The position numbers and the translations under genes are program-made. From Penium margaritaceum (lineage: Eukaryota > Streptophyta > Zygnematophyceae > Desmidiales > Peniaceae), in assembly GCA_023375785.1 (NCBI GenBank), contig SZWC01008677.1, forward strand, positions 42,005 through 106,004: a DNA stretch of 64,000 nucleotides, in the 5' to 3' direction. The notes below the pieces were generated by a model. It did no database searches. It was given only the letters and a program-made list of their open reading frames with translations, and was not told the origin of the DNA. Shown here piece by piece: positions 33,191 to 44,459 of the stretch (position 1 is its first letter; every line of letters starts with the position of its first letter).

Positions 33191-33693
33191 AGACAGGGTA
33201 TCGGCATGAAGAGCGCAAATGATGAAGACTGAAGACAGGACAAGTGGCCAGAGGTGCAAGGGAGAGATTGTTGTTATTTGAATGCCCCTTGGCCACTAGT
33301 CTCCAGAATTGGCAAGTAGTGGACGGACCAGGCATGCACTGCTCATGTGGAGCAAGTCCCCTGGGTCCGGTCCAACAGGCCAGGCATGCACTGTCCTTGT
33401 TCAAGGATAAGTCCCCTGGGTTTCTGATGATGGNAGAACTCCACCTCGCAGGAAGACAGGGTATCGGCATGAAGAGCGCAAGTGACGAAGACTGAAGACA
33501 GGACAAGTGGCCAGAGGTGCAAGGGAGAGATTGTTGTTATTTGAATGCCCCTTGGCCACTAGTCTCCAGAATTGGCAAGTAGTGGACGGACCAGGCATGC
33601 ACTGCTCATGTGGAGCAAGCCCCCTGGGTCCGGTCCAACAAGCCAGCCATGCACTGTCCTTGTTCAAGGATAAGTCCCCTGGGTTTTCTGATG
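33174..33693. other. Single-N contig join with duplicated flank (Copia G 3' end)
   Basis: The sequence from AGAACTCCACCTCGC near 33174 up to 33433 is repeated, with a few differences, after the N at 33434. The duplicate includes the RNase H tail, polypurine tract and first ~165 bp of the 3' LTR. This looks like unmerged contig ends, so the apparent extra LTR start at 33269 is not a separate LTR. Confidence 0.88.
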
Positions 33694-34318
33694 ATGGATA
33701 TTCAGATTATCATTCTGACCGTACCGATGGAAAGAGCAGGTGTCAAACCGTCAGCTGTCCAAGTTTCGGGCTGATCTAACGGTCGGATTGGAAGACACAA
33801 TATGTGCCTTGGATCAGGGGATGGCTTCCCTGATTGAGGGGATGACCTCCTTAATTTAAGGACCTCCTTAATTTAAGGAGTGACATCGGCCGAGGCGTGC
33901 GCGCTTCAGCTTAGCCGAGGCGCGCGCGCGCTTCGGCTGCCAAAGGCACTCCTCAGCTATTTATGCCTTGTACTTGCTATTGTCTCAACCACTCCTTCAC
34001 TTGATGTCTCTTGTTTGAGCTGTGCGCTTGAGACTGAGCTTGATATGAACTGCTAAGGTGGTTGTAATCTTGCTCGTGTGAGAGTGCTGACTTAATTTGT
34101 TAGGCTCTCACACCAAGGAAGAAGAAGGCTTAGAGGGCGGGAGCCCCTAAGACCTTGAGTGAAAGCACCTGGGTAACTAGGTCTCACCAGAGGCATAGTT
34201 AATTCCTTGGGGGTGATCGTGATCCTTGGGTGAAATTCCCTTGGACGGTCGGCAGTTTCCACTGTGTCGGCGCTGTTTTCTAGACCGGAGCCTCAGGCCA
34301 CGTGACTCAGGAATGACA
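33532..34318 (+). repeat. 3' LTR of Copia G
   Basis: Starts TGTTGTTATTTG after GGGAGAGAT and ends GAATGACA, followed by CTTCC. Contains CG-rich GCCGAGGCG repeats (33890-33940) and a TATA-like CTATTTATG near 33957. A short tandem duplication (GACCTCCTTAATTTAAG) lies near 33844-33878. Confidence 0.92.
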
Positions 34319-37300
34319 CTTCCATTGGTCAAATGCCTATATGTTGAGAAGATATTGCAAAGGAGGTAGCCCAAGTAACCATTCGTGCCCGTCCATTGAA
34401 GTGACGATAGTGATACCCTTGACCACTCCCTCCTCTATACCTGCCTCTCACTCTTCCTCCTCCTCTTCATCTCCCCAGACTGGCCAAGCCCACACCACCA
34501 CAGCAGCCATCCAGGGGGAAGAAGGGACACAGTGATGGGCACAAGAAGGTGGCACCAGACGATCTGTCCAATTCTAAATTTGTGGGGGCGTCCACTGCTG
34601 CACGGACCTCTTGATTAGAGCAAGATCACATGTGGCCTCCAGGTGGTGCACGAGCACAGGACAGTCTCAGGCACCATGCAAGAGAGTTGCATCGTAACCA
34701 CGATAGCAGCTAAGACACCTTCTTCTACAGACAGCAGCAACAATCATGACTCTGGGGATCACACCATCATAGAGGTTTATGAGCTACTGGCACTTTGCAC
34801 TCCAGGAGGTACGAGCTTGTTGACACAGTTGAGAGGTCCACGATAATCTTAACCAGGCCGCATTTGTTGCTTGTGATGATGCCAGTGGGAGGGGCCCATC
34901 TGTGCATGATGAGCATGAGTCCGTGCCTTGGTTGATGAGTCCAATGCTTGTAGTTTGTGTTTTTCTTAGAGCCTTCTATTGAGGGTCCGGAAAAGGCAGA
35001 GTGTTCCGTGGTGTGTTACTTGGTGACGCCGACAGGTTGTGAGGCAAGTGCCACTTGGATCATAGATTCTTGGTACCACTTATCACATCATCTGTCTGTG
35101 CACTAACTTTGTCGTTCTAGTCCTGTTGTGTCTATCCGCATAGGATCCAGGCAGACCCTAGCTTTCCAAGGTGTTGGGGTTGTGTGCTTTGATGGACTGT
35201 CAGGCCCCCGGTACATCTCTAATCTACACTTTGTCCCTGCTCTTGAGCTCAGCTTACTCTCAGTTTGTGCTTGCACTAGGATGGTTCTTGCTGTAGAGTA
35301 CTCTTTGAACTCTGCCACAGTATATTCTCTTAACAACCATGCTGTTGTGATTCATGCCACTGTCATGGATGACCTGTACTGTGTCGTCCCTTTCACTCAC
35401 TCTGTCTCCTTTTGTATGTCATTGCTTGTCGCACATGTGTTCTTTACCGACGTGTTCTTGTTGGGGAAGGAGTGCCTGTTGAACTGTAGTATGTGCCATG
35501 TGAGCACGGACATTGTGTCCAAGCTCATCCGGATACTTCCTTATTTGTAGAACTCGTATTGGAAGGAATTTCTGCACACTGGCTACAAGGGGGGAACCTA
35601 ATTATGCAACAGGGTCGAGCCCAAGGGTAATTAATTTATATCTGAATTTAGCCGGTAGTAGGGTAAGATGCATCCTTACACCTGTCATTATGTCTGTCTC
35701 CTAGGCCCAGTGCTAGTTGGAGCCGGTCCAATCAAACCGAATCTTTTCCCTCCCCAATGATTCCCTGTCTGACCATGGCTGGTTCATTACCTAGATACGT
35801 TGGGTGAATAGTCTCAGCCAAAAGAGCGACGCCGTCCTAGCGGTATACCAGTGGCTTGTGATGGCTGAGCGTGAGTCATGTTACATCCTCCAGATGTTCT
35901 GGCTGGACCGTGGAGAGTTCCTTGGTGAGATGGATGTGTTCTTTGCACATCATGGTGACTTTCACTGACTCTCCATCCCCGCCACACTCAAGGATAATGG
36001 TGTTTTGGAGCGCCAGAAATGCACCTTGGAGGATGTGTCAACACGATGCAAGTTGAGTGTGTTTTCCTAGAGTACTTTAATTTTGAGGGTTTCCCTCACA
36101 TGATGTGGATCTCGAATCGCCTCTCGCATAATCCTATGCCAGCCCAAATTACACCATACGAGCTCTGGTTTGGACATTGTGCTGATCTTTGGCTCGCATG
36201 TTTCTGGGACTCCCTAGCCTGAATAGTGTACATTCAAGACTAGCAGGGCTCCAAGATCTCCCCACGGGATCACATGTATGCCTTTCTTGGCACTACCCCA
36301 CAATCGAAGGCATGGAGCTTCTGGATTCTGCTCATCACCACGCTGTCGAGTCCCAGATTCTCTCTTGTTTCAGGCTCTCAATCATATGGACCTCTCCAAC
36401 GTCCTCTCCCAGACTGCTATACAGATTCCCGATAGATGTAGGATTCTGGACTAGTACATGGGTCCATCTGGGCCTCCTCACATTTTAATCAATCAATCTC
36501 TAGCAAATCATGATCCTGCCATTGTTGCAGTGGGACATGTGGCCTTGCCAGTCCCATGTGGTCATACATGTGTCTGCTTTGATAGCACTCGGTGCGAACT
36601 CCCTTCCACATATGCTTCCATTTGCACCTGTTTCTGTGCATGTGCCTGTGTCTGTACCTATACCTGCAGCTTCTCCTACGCCTGTACATGCAACCTCTCT
36701 TGTGTTTGAGCCTATGCCTACGGTTGCACCCTCTCCTCCTCCCAGTGCCCCACCTATCTGCGTGTGCACAATCACCAAGTCTTCATTCCGCCATCCTTTA
36801 TGTACGCTCTTTAATCTCCTCCTGCTCATCAGTCTAAGGTGAGCACCTCATTCAATCACAAGCCTGGTGGTCTTCTCTTACCGTATTCCTCTGGGGTTCA
36901 ACGGCTGGTAGTCTCAATGCCTACATACCTAGTCTGCAACATTGAGAGAGGTGATCTGTGTATGAAGGCAATTGCGCTCAACATGCAGGAAGCCTACATC
37001 GGGGTACACCGAGCGTGTCTAGTCAACCACGAGCTGGTAACACCTGAGTTCTCTGTCACGTGCGATGCCGCATCAGTCTTTGTCGTGCTCCGGCCTACAC
37101 TAGATGTGTGTATCCTTGCCGCCATGAGTTCTTCCTTGACGTTGCTTGATCCTAGTTCAAGGAGACACTCTAAGCGGAGGAGGCGATGCTTTGGTGCACA
37201 GCTCATAAGGATGAGCCCCGTGCCATTTAAGAGCATGGTCTCTACGAGCTTGTCGACCTTCCGCCGGGAGGAAGGCCGTACAAGCCAAGAGGGTTGTTCA

Positions 37301-37925
37301 TGAGTCCAGATGGATCACTGGATTGCTACAAGTTCCGCTGGAAAGCCAAGGGATTCTTACAAGTTGTGGGTGTCGACCTCACCGACACATTTATACCTGT
37401 TGGTCGCATAACCAGAGTCTGTGCTTTGTTTAGTGTCGTGGCTCAACATGACTAGGAGCTATGCCACATAGATGTGAACAATGTGTTCCTCTGTTGCTTT
37501 CCAGAGGAGGAGATTTACATGGTGCACCTACCGGGCTTTGAGGTTGGTAACAAAATTTTGCTCTTGCACAAGGCCTTGCACGGTCTCAAGTAGTCACTAC
37601 AATACTGGAAGTAGGATATTACCAACACACTAGCTCTCGTTTTCTATGTGCAGAGTGACGCTGATCCCTCTCTCTTCCTCAGAGAAACAACTTAGAATTT
37701 CACCGCCATCATGGTCTATGTTAAGAACCTCTTGATTTTTTCTTCCTCAATAGAGGCCAAGGCAGTCCTCCATGCTGTTTACATGATGGAGGACCTTGGT
37801 CCAACAGTTGCATTCCTTGTGATGGAGAAGGTGCGTGACCACCGGTGGCCAGTACTCTTGCTTCGCTAGGTGCGCTAAGCTCATGTCATTTGAAAACACT
37901 TTTCTCACCTCAGGGCCAGATCTCC
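34319..37925 (+). mobile_element. Copia element E, right part (gag tail to RT)
   Basis: Resumes Copia E after the F/G insertions: Ser/Lys-rich gag tail (34380-34530), a protease-like ATWIIDS near 35050, the protease/pre-integrase part GVGVVCFDGLSGPRYI to LELSLLSV near 35160-35260, integrase remnants (35840-36230), a Pro/Cys/Thr-rich linker (36500-36830) and RT (37160-37920, with MSPDGSLDCYK near 37300 and HIDVNNVFL near 37465). It ends without RNase H or an LTR, where minus-strand Copia sequence begins. Very old, with many interruptions. Confidence 0.8.
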
Positions 37926-37989
37926 CATGAACAAGAGTGCATCAAGTGGGAAAGAGATCATGTGGCTGTGAGCCACTACTTGGGGAATT

Positions 37990-38110
37990 CCTGCTGCTGA
38001 TGGAGTGTAAGAGGTCCTTCTTGTAAATCTCCATCTTGTAGCAGAAACTGCAGCCAGTTACCCACTTAATCTCCTGTACATTGTGTGCTAGGAAGAAGCA
38101 TGTACAACGA
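37990..38110 (-). mobile_element. Copia RT scrap (minus strand)
   Basis: The minus strand reads a stretch like IKWVTGCSFCYKMEIYKKDL, matching the Copia RT motif GAKWVFRRKWKPDGSLDKYK. It lies between the end of Copia E and the RNase H tail of Copia H and is out of order for either, so it is a separate rearranged piece. Confidence 0.6.
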
Positions 38111-41100
38111 CACAAGGGACATTACAAGTGTGAAGGTTGCAACTCAACCACCAACATTTACACGCCCCCATGAGCCACAGTCATAGCCCACACATGCTAA
38201 AACAAGTCGGTATCAGTTGAGACAGGAACAGGGAAGTTGTGATTAATCGGGATCATGGGGACAAACCAGACCAACAGCTTGAATGCCAAAATTGAAGAAG
38301 TTTCCGCTGTCTTCCTTAAAGAGAAAGTCAGCCCGCTGTGAGTTCGTGTCCACCCAAATGACCCAAACCAAGCCAGCAACAATGCATTCACAGACAATGT
38401 AATACTCCACATTCATGTGTTTCGTGCATGAGTGAAGCATGCCATTATTCTCAGTGACTCTTTTTGTGCTCTGGCTGTCATAGTGCAAGGTGATACAGTG
38501 GGTAGGAACACTCAGCTACTACAGCAGGCGGAAAAAACAGATAGCCTCACACATACCCACACCAAGGACCACATATTTGGCCTCACTCAAGCTCCTTGCA
38601 ACACACCCTTGTTTACCACTTTTCAGGGAGACAGCAGTACCTCCAACCAGAACAATGTAGCCTGTGTGACTGTGTACATCTACATCATGAGACCAATCAC
38701 TATCTATACATCCATTAACCACAAGTGAGGGCTGTGCTATGAAATACAGGCTGACAGATGGGATTGAGAGCGTTTACCACACCACACGAAGTGAAACCTT
38801 GAGGAGTCACTCCCTGGGGCAATGAAAGAAATGTGACAGAAAACTCATGACAAAGGCTACATCGACACGAGTGGTGGTGGCAAGATACATGAGAGAGCTA
38901 ATGACACATAAGTAGTCCATTATTTTCACTGTCTCCCTCAGCTGGAAGTCATCCATTGAATTCAGCAAGGCCTGCCCTGCTGGGGTCATAGACATGGAAG
39001 CTGAGAGAACAGTCGACAGTAATGGGGTAAAGCGCTCATCTAGGCTGCAAACATGCGCAGCCTGGTGCACATGCAGTGTCCATTTTGCACGATCCCGCTC
39101 AAGTTCCATGCCTAGAGAAATCCGGGCTGGACCAGGATCTTATATTTTATATGCTGACTGGAGGAGGATTTTGGCTCCTTGAATAACAGCTTAACTAGGA
39201 GATACAATGAGCCGATCATCCACATACACAAGGATGGCAACAAGTGGTGAAAAATGGTGCACTAAGAGTAGAGCAGGATTGCTATGCTTATGTGAAAACC
39301 ACCATCCGTTAGTGTGGACTTGATGTCCTGGTTCTAGCAATGTGGCAGCTGCTTGAGGCCATACAAGGCCTTGCGCAGTTGCCACACCCTGTTGGTGCCA
39401 TCTGTGAATCATGGAGGTTGAATCAAATAGATCTCTTCATCTAGCCTGCCATAAAGGAAGGCATTGTTCAGGTCCATTTTCTCAAGGTTCTAATCTTGTT
39501 GAGCAACCAAGCGAAGAAATGCTCGTGCAGTTGTCTACTGGCCAATAGGGGCAAAGGTCTCATCAAAATCAATGTTAGAAATTTAAAATAATTTGGGTCA
39601 TGAGATGTGCCTTGTAGTGCTCAACCGTGTTATCAAGATTCAGTTTTTTGTGATAGACCCCCTTAATTGTCTTCCAAGGGGAGAATCCACACGGTCATAC
39701 ACACCATGCTCGGCAAGTTCTTTGAGTTTGTCATGCATGGTTGCTTCCCACAAAGAGGAGTCGGAAGCTTTCCAAGCCTCGTAGACTGTTATAAGCTCTG
39801 CAGGAAGTGGTGAGAGATCAGGAGCGGCAAAAATTGGATAACATACCCAGAGACAGATACAGTGAGAGCACGACAAAACTCATGCTCAAAAAGAGAGTAC
39901 CTACAAAAGTAGGATTAATCAATGACACAGAGGCCAATAGTTTGGCTGACTTGGTGAGCTCAAGGGCACAAACCTGGGTTCATCGAACTGCATAGTCCGA
40001 CCTAGAGCTGTGGGCTAAGTGTGGAAGGGCCTTGAGAGGCAATGTTGGTCTCGAGATTTTGTTTGGGAAAGGTGCTCAGGCGACCACTGCGTAAGTAAGG
40101 AGAGATTGGACGACCAATCGAGTTAGAGGGAGGAGTAGGAGAAGGAGGCTAAGGAGGAGACACATATTTGAGAAGGGCCGGTGAGGAAGAGTCCACAGGA
40201 GAGACGAGAGAGATGGGTGCAATCGGGGAACTTGCTAAGGAAGTTGTAGGTAAAGAAGGAGAGGCCACAGGTGAAGGAGAAGGGGCAGAAGAGAATTTTG
40301 TTGAGGGGAGAGAAGGACGGGGACGTAAGGACGTGACAAGGCTTTGAATAGACAGAGGGATGGGATCAGTGCCCCGAGCCAAGGATGTACTCAAGGTAGG
40401 CTGCATTGGAACAGGTGCAGGTACCACAGGACCTCCCCCAAACCGAGAGATCCGGGCAAGAGAGGCAGGAGAGGACACGTGAGAAATATGATGTTTAAAC
40501 ATGTCCTCAAAGAAGAGGGCATTGCGATATTCAATTGAACGGCAGCGAGATGCATCCCATAATGACCACGCTTTGGAGAAAAAGGAAAACTTAAGGAAGA
40601 TGCAAAGATGACTGCGAGGGGTGATTTTGTCCTCACAATGATCGTTGGACAACCACACAACCACGACAGAACCTCAAACACACGCAAGATGCAAGTCAGC
40701 ATGAAAACTGGTCCAACGTTCAAAGGGTGTGACATGACATGGAAGAGGGCCATGAAGAATATAGTTCCACAACCACGTCGTGTACCACAATGCTTCAAAG
40801 GCAAAGAGAGGGGATTGACATGAGGCAGTGAGAAGAGAGCGGACAGCGTCTGTCAAAGTGTGGTTCTACTGTTCAGACACACCATTTTGTTGGAGACGGT
40901 TCCATGCAGACTACTTGGAATTCAGGGAAAAGAGAGGTGGGACCCAGAGACTCACCACCACGATCACAGGCACAAATTTGGCGGTTGCAGGCTCATTCAG
41001 CCTGAGGAAGTCAAGATTCAAGGATGTTAGTGACATCACTTTTGTGGTGGAGGGTAAAAATCCAACGTTAACAAGAGAAGTTGTTTGTGAGGCAGAGCAA

Positions 41101-41139
41101 GTACTGACCGAGACCCCAGAGAAAGTCATGAGGAAGAGG

Positions 41140-41847
41140 TAAGGCTGCACACGGATCCTAGGATCCGTGGTAACTACCCACGGATACCGGATCTGGAACC
41201 GGATTCGCGGTTCCGGATCCAGGTTCCTGGATCCGGTTTGTATTCACGGATCCTAACCGGATCCTGAGGGGGGGAGAGGGGGGGGGGAGAGGAAAAAACT
41301 GCGAGAGGTCCTGCTCAAATCTGTCGCGGATCCGAGAAACTTGCTCATTGAAATTCAAACAGTCATGCCTGCGTGCCGCGCTTGACATCTGAACTTGATC
41401 AAAGCGTGACCGTGCGTCAGACGTGGACCACCAGAACTGCGGGCGCCAAGTTCTGGTGGTCCACGTCCGATGCACGCGACCGATCCTCAATGGCCATTGC
41501 CTGACAAGCCAGACGATCCAACGGCGTGCATCAACTATGTCAGAAATCGGGTACTCCAGACAAGCGTGCTGTGCTGGGCTCCTCCCTGGGAGGAGTTGTT
41601 CGTGCTGCGGGTGCACGCGACTCTTCTCAGGGAGGAGTCGAGCGTGCCCTATGTGGAATTTTTTTTTCCCATGCAGATGAGGCTGGATCCGGTATACGGG
41701 AACCGTGGATCCGGGTCCCGGATCCGTGAATCCATGGATCCGTGAATCTATGGATCCGGAACCCCGGTTCCGGATCCAGGTCCAGGATCCGTCCCACGGA
41801 TCCGGATCCACCTCAAGATCCGCGGATAGGATCCGTGTGCAGCCTTA
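41140..41847. mobile_element. hAT-type MITE with terminal inverted repeats
   Basis: A 708-bp insert with perfect terminal inverted repeats of at least 21 bp beginning TAAGGCTGCACAC, flanked by the 8-bp duplication GGAAGAGG (41132-41139 and 41848-41855). An 8-bp duplication and this end type indicate the hAT superfamily. Both subterminal regions (~120 bp) are packed with GGATCC and CCGGATCC words, more than a dozen in all, typical of transposase-binding clusters. It carries no transposase. A perfect internal hairpin lies at 41420-41467. It interrupts Copia H integrase, so it is younger than H. Confidence 0.95.
41420..41467. repeat. Internal 19-bp perfect hairpin of the MITE
   Basis: Arms 41420-41438 (GACGTGGACCACCAGAACT) and 41449-41467 are exact reverse complements around a 10-base loop. 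An outer CGTGC/GCACG pair extends the stem with a small internal mismatch. Confidence 0.92.
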
Positions 41848-42132
41848 GGAAGAGGACCCATGACATTAACATGCACAAGGTTAAGAGGGTGAAAATTCAA
41901 GGAGTCAGAGGTGCTAAAGAATGAGCGGGACATCTTCCCTTGAGCACAGTTAAGGTAATTTGCGGAACAGGGTGCAGGAAACATTGAGGTGTCCAGGCTA
42001 GTGGAAGGTGGCGTGCAAATCATACATACAATGGAATAAGTGTCAACGTGACACAAGTAGTGATGCAAGAGCTGAGTGTGTTCGGGAGATGAGGGTGCAA
42101 TGTGGACAAGAGCAAAAGGCAGTGAAAGGGGA

Positions 42133-42139
42133 CAGGAGG

Positions 42140-42221
<82 letters not shown>

Positions 42222-42374
42222 NNNNNNNNNNNNNNNNNNNNNNNNNNNNNNNNNNNNNNNNNNNNNNNNNNNNNNNNNNNNNNNNNNNNNNNNNNNNNNN
42301 NNNNNNNNNNNNNNNNNNNNNNNNNNNNNNNNNNNNNNNNNNNNNNNNNNNNNNNNNNNNNNNNNNNNNNNNNN

Positions 42375-42448
<74 letters not shown>

Positions 42449-42449
42449 T
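42133..42449. repeat. (GA)n microsatellite with a 153-N gap
   Basis: GA run on both sides of N at 42222-42374, expanded inside the protease/pre-integrase region of Copia H. The gap is probably an unassembled continuation of the run; the N count may not be its true length. Confidence 0.93.
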
Positions 42450-44244
42450 AGGCGGTCATACCAAAGGGCACGTAGTACAACACGGCCTGAGGAACGAACT
42501 GAAACCGTGCCAAGGCCATGGCTAGACAAAAATTCCATGCCCTGATCATCAAGGTGGTGGCAGACAGCAAGCTGACTTCCAAATCAGGCACATACAACCT
42601 GCCTCATAAGAAAAGTTCACCACCTGGTCCAGTAACATGAACGACGCCAACGCCTTGGACAGGAAGGAGTTGGCCAAAGACAGTGCAGATAAAATGGGCA
42701 GAGTCCACAAAACGAAGAGACATAAAGCAGGAACGACAAGATGTCATGTGGTGGATGGCTCCTGAATCAATGAACCAGAAGTCGTAAGAGACACGAGTAG
42801 AGGACAACACAACACAGAAATCAACACAGCCAGAGGGAGGGACGGGGTGTGTGAGGCAATGGGAGAATGTACAAGACTGCCAGTCCTATATCCATGGACA
42901 TGCATCAGGCGCACAGCCTTGGATACAGCCCCCCACACAACGCGCCATAAAGGGGTCCATCCGACTCACAGACAAGAGTATGAGACGTGCCCATAACACC
43001 CTCACCTCCTCAATCACAAAGATGGAAAAGCAACGTGAGACGTTTCTTGAGACACGTTCTTCTAGTTCGACGGTGACTATTGAAGAGGTGATCACTGGAG
43101 CACGCCTCCGAGAAGCTGATACAAACCGAGACCACAGTAGGGTAGTGTACTGAGAGGAGGGCGGCCTACAATAGGATGGTCCCATGAGAGGTGGTATCCA
43201 GTCCCACCCAGGCACCGGACTAGGTGTAGGTGCAGTAGAGTCGTGGTCGGGTGCAACAGCTATCGATGTGGAGGAGGTGGAGGATGTGAAAACAGAGATG
43301 TTGGCGGCCATGGTGAGAGATGAGGAGACACCCGTGCGAGTCCAATGAGCTCGTATTGCAGATGAAATCTACACATCATCACAGGGGGGTTGTGCACTTG
43401 AGAGAAGAGTTCCCAAGAGCTCCACAGTTCCAACAGGTGACTGGCGGTTGAGTGTGTGAGTTGATGGTGCCTCGTCCGCCTTGACCCACAACCCTGGCCT
43501 AGGTCGCCGTTGTTGCCCCCATGACCACGGCCTGTCGCAAGGGTGGGATGGACCGTGGCAGCCGAGGAGGTATATATGGTAGCATAATTGGATGAGGAGG
43601 AGGAAGAAGCAGGTGGTGTCTTCACAGTGTCGACTACTGTACGATAGAGATGCTTCATCTGGAGGTTGTTCCACCAGTCTGCTAGACGGGCAGCTGTGAA
43701 CTCGTAGACTGAGCCAACGTCAGCGGATGAGCCCAGTGGCACTGGCTCAACAGCGAGACGCTCGATTTCATGCAAGATATATGTAAGTACAGGTCAGTAA
43801 GTTCAGGATTGAGGCTAGCCACAATGGAGAGGCACGCAAAGAGTTGACCGGGCTCGGCCCTGTAAATTTCACAAAGCAAGTGAAGGCTACAGCCCAAAAT
43901 TTGTCAAGAGAATCATCTGTGTGCATGCACAGCTGGTTGAACTAGATATTAAGGGCACTCTATGCTCAATGGCCATGATTGTTTTGTGGCGAAAATTAAG
44001 TGTGTAAGAGCCAATGGGATCAGCAGGATGCAACGTGTGGTTTCAGTATTATAGGTTCAGATGTCATCAAGGGGATCATCTGGACCCGCATTCATCAAGG
44101 CACGCACAAAAGGACCAGCCTCGGACTATGATGGAATGAAAGGTGGGGATGTATTAGGATCAGTTGAAGAGTAATAATCCGGGAGGAGATCACCTTGAGC
44201 CTAGGAACTGAACGGAGTCTCCCATGAAGAGAAATTCAATTTTG

Positions 44245-44457
44245 GTGTGAATTACGGTAGAGGTGTCTCAAATTCTTTTTGAAGTACACTGACGAAGGCC
44301 ATCTGGCCGAAACATGTTTGTCATGTTTTTCTCACACCTGTCTACCACCCTCCAGCGACACTCTTTCTACTAATTTTTTCAGATCGTACCTCTTGCAGCG
44401 CTGAGATGCCTTCCGAACTTCATGTGAATTACGGTGGAGTTGCCTCACATTCTTTTT
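44245..44457. repeat. 36-bp direct repeats around a 141-bp unit with a hammerhead-like core
   Basis: GTGAATTACGGTAGAGG... at 44245-44280 recurs, with a few changes, at 44422-44457. The unit between them contains CTGACGA, then a GGCC-ATCT-GGCC hairpin, then GAAAC (44290-44314). This is the order of the hammerhead ribozyme core, followed by an ACATG/CATGT hairpin. It has an extra unpaired A before stem II and no convincing stem I. Function is not claimed. Confidence 0.4.
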
Positions 44458-44459
44458 TA

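Larger units (their letters stand above)
27814..34318 (+). mobile_element. Copia retrotransposon G, full structure
   Basis: Target duplication CTTCC at 27809-27813 and 34319-34323. 5' LTR 27814-28596 (with an N gap), half-tRNA primer site 28600-28614, gag from 28838, protease near 29815, integrase 30360-31300, RT 31690-32470, RNase H 32750-33180, 3' LTR 33532-34318. In the 313 bp after the gap the LTRs differ at about seven positions (~98% identity). The best-preserved element here; still broken, with about four interruptions. Same subfamily layout as Copia F, but with different LTRs. Confidence 0.95.

Noticed and set aside
33269-33433. A third LTR of Copia G
   Set aside because: It is cut by the single N and repeated right after it, so it is a duplicated contig end.
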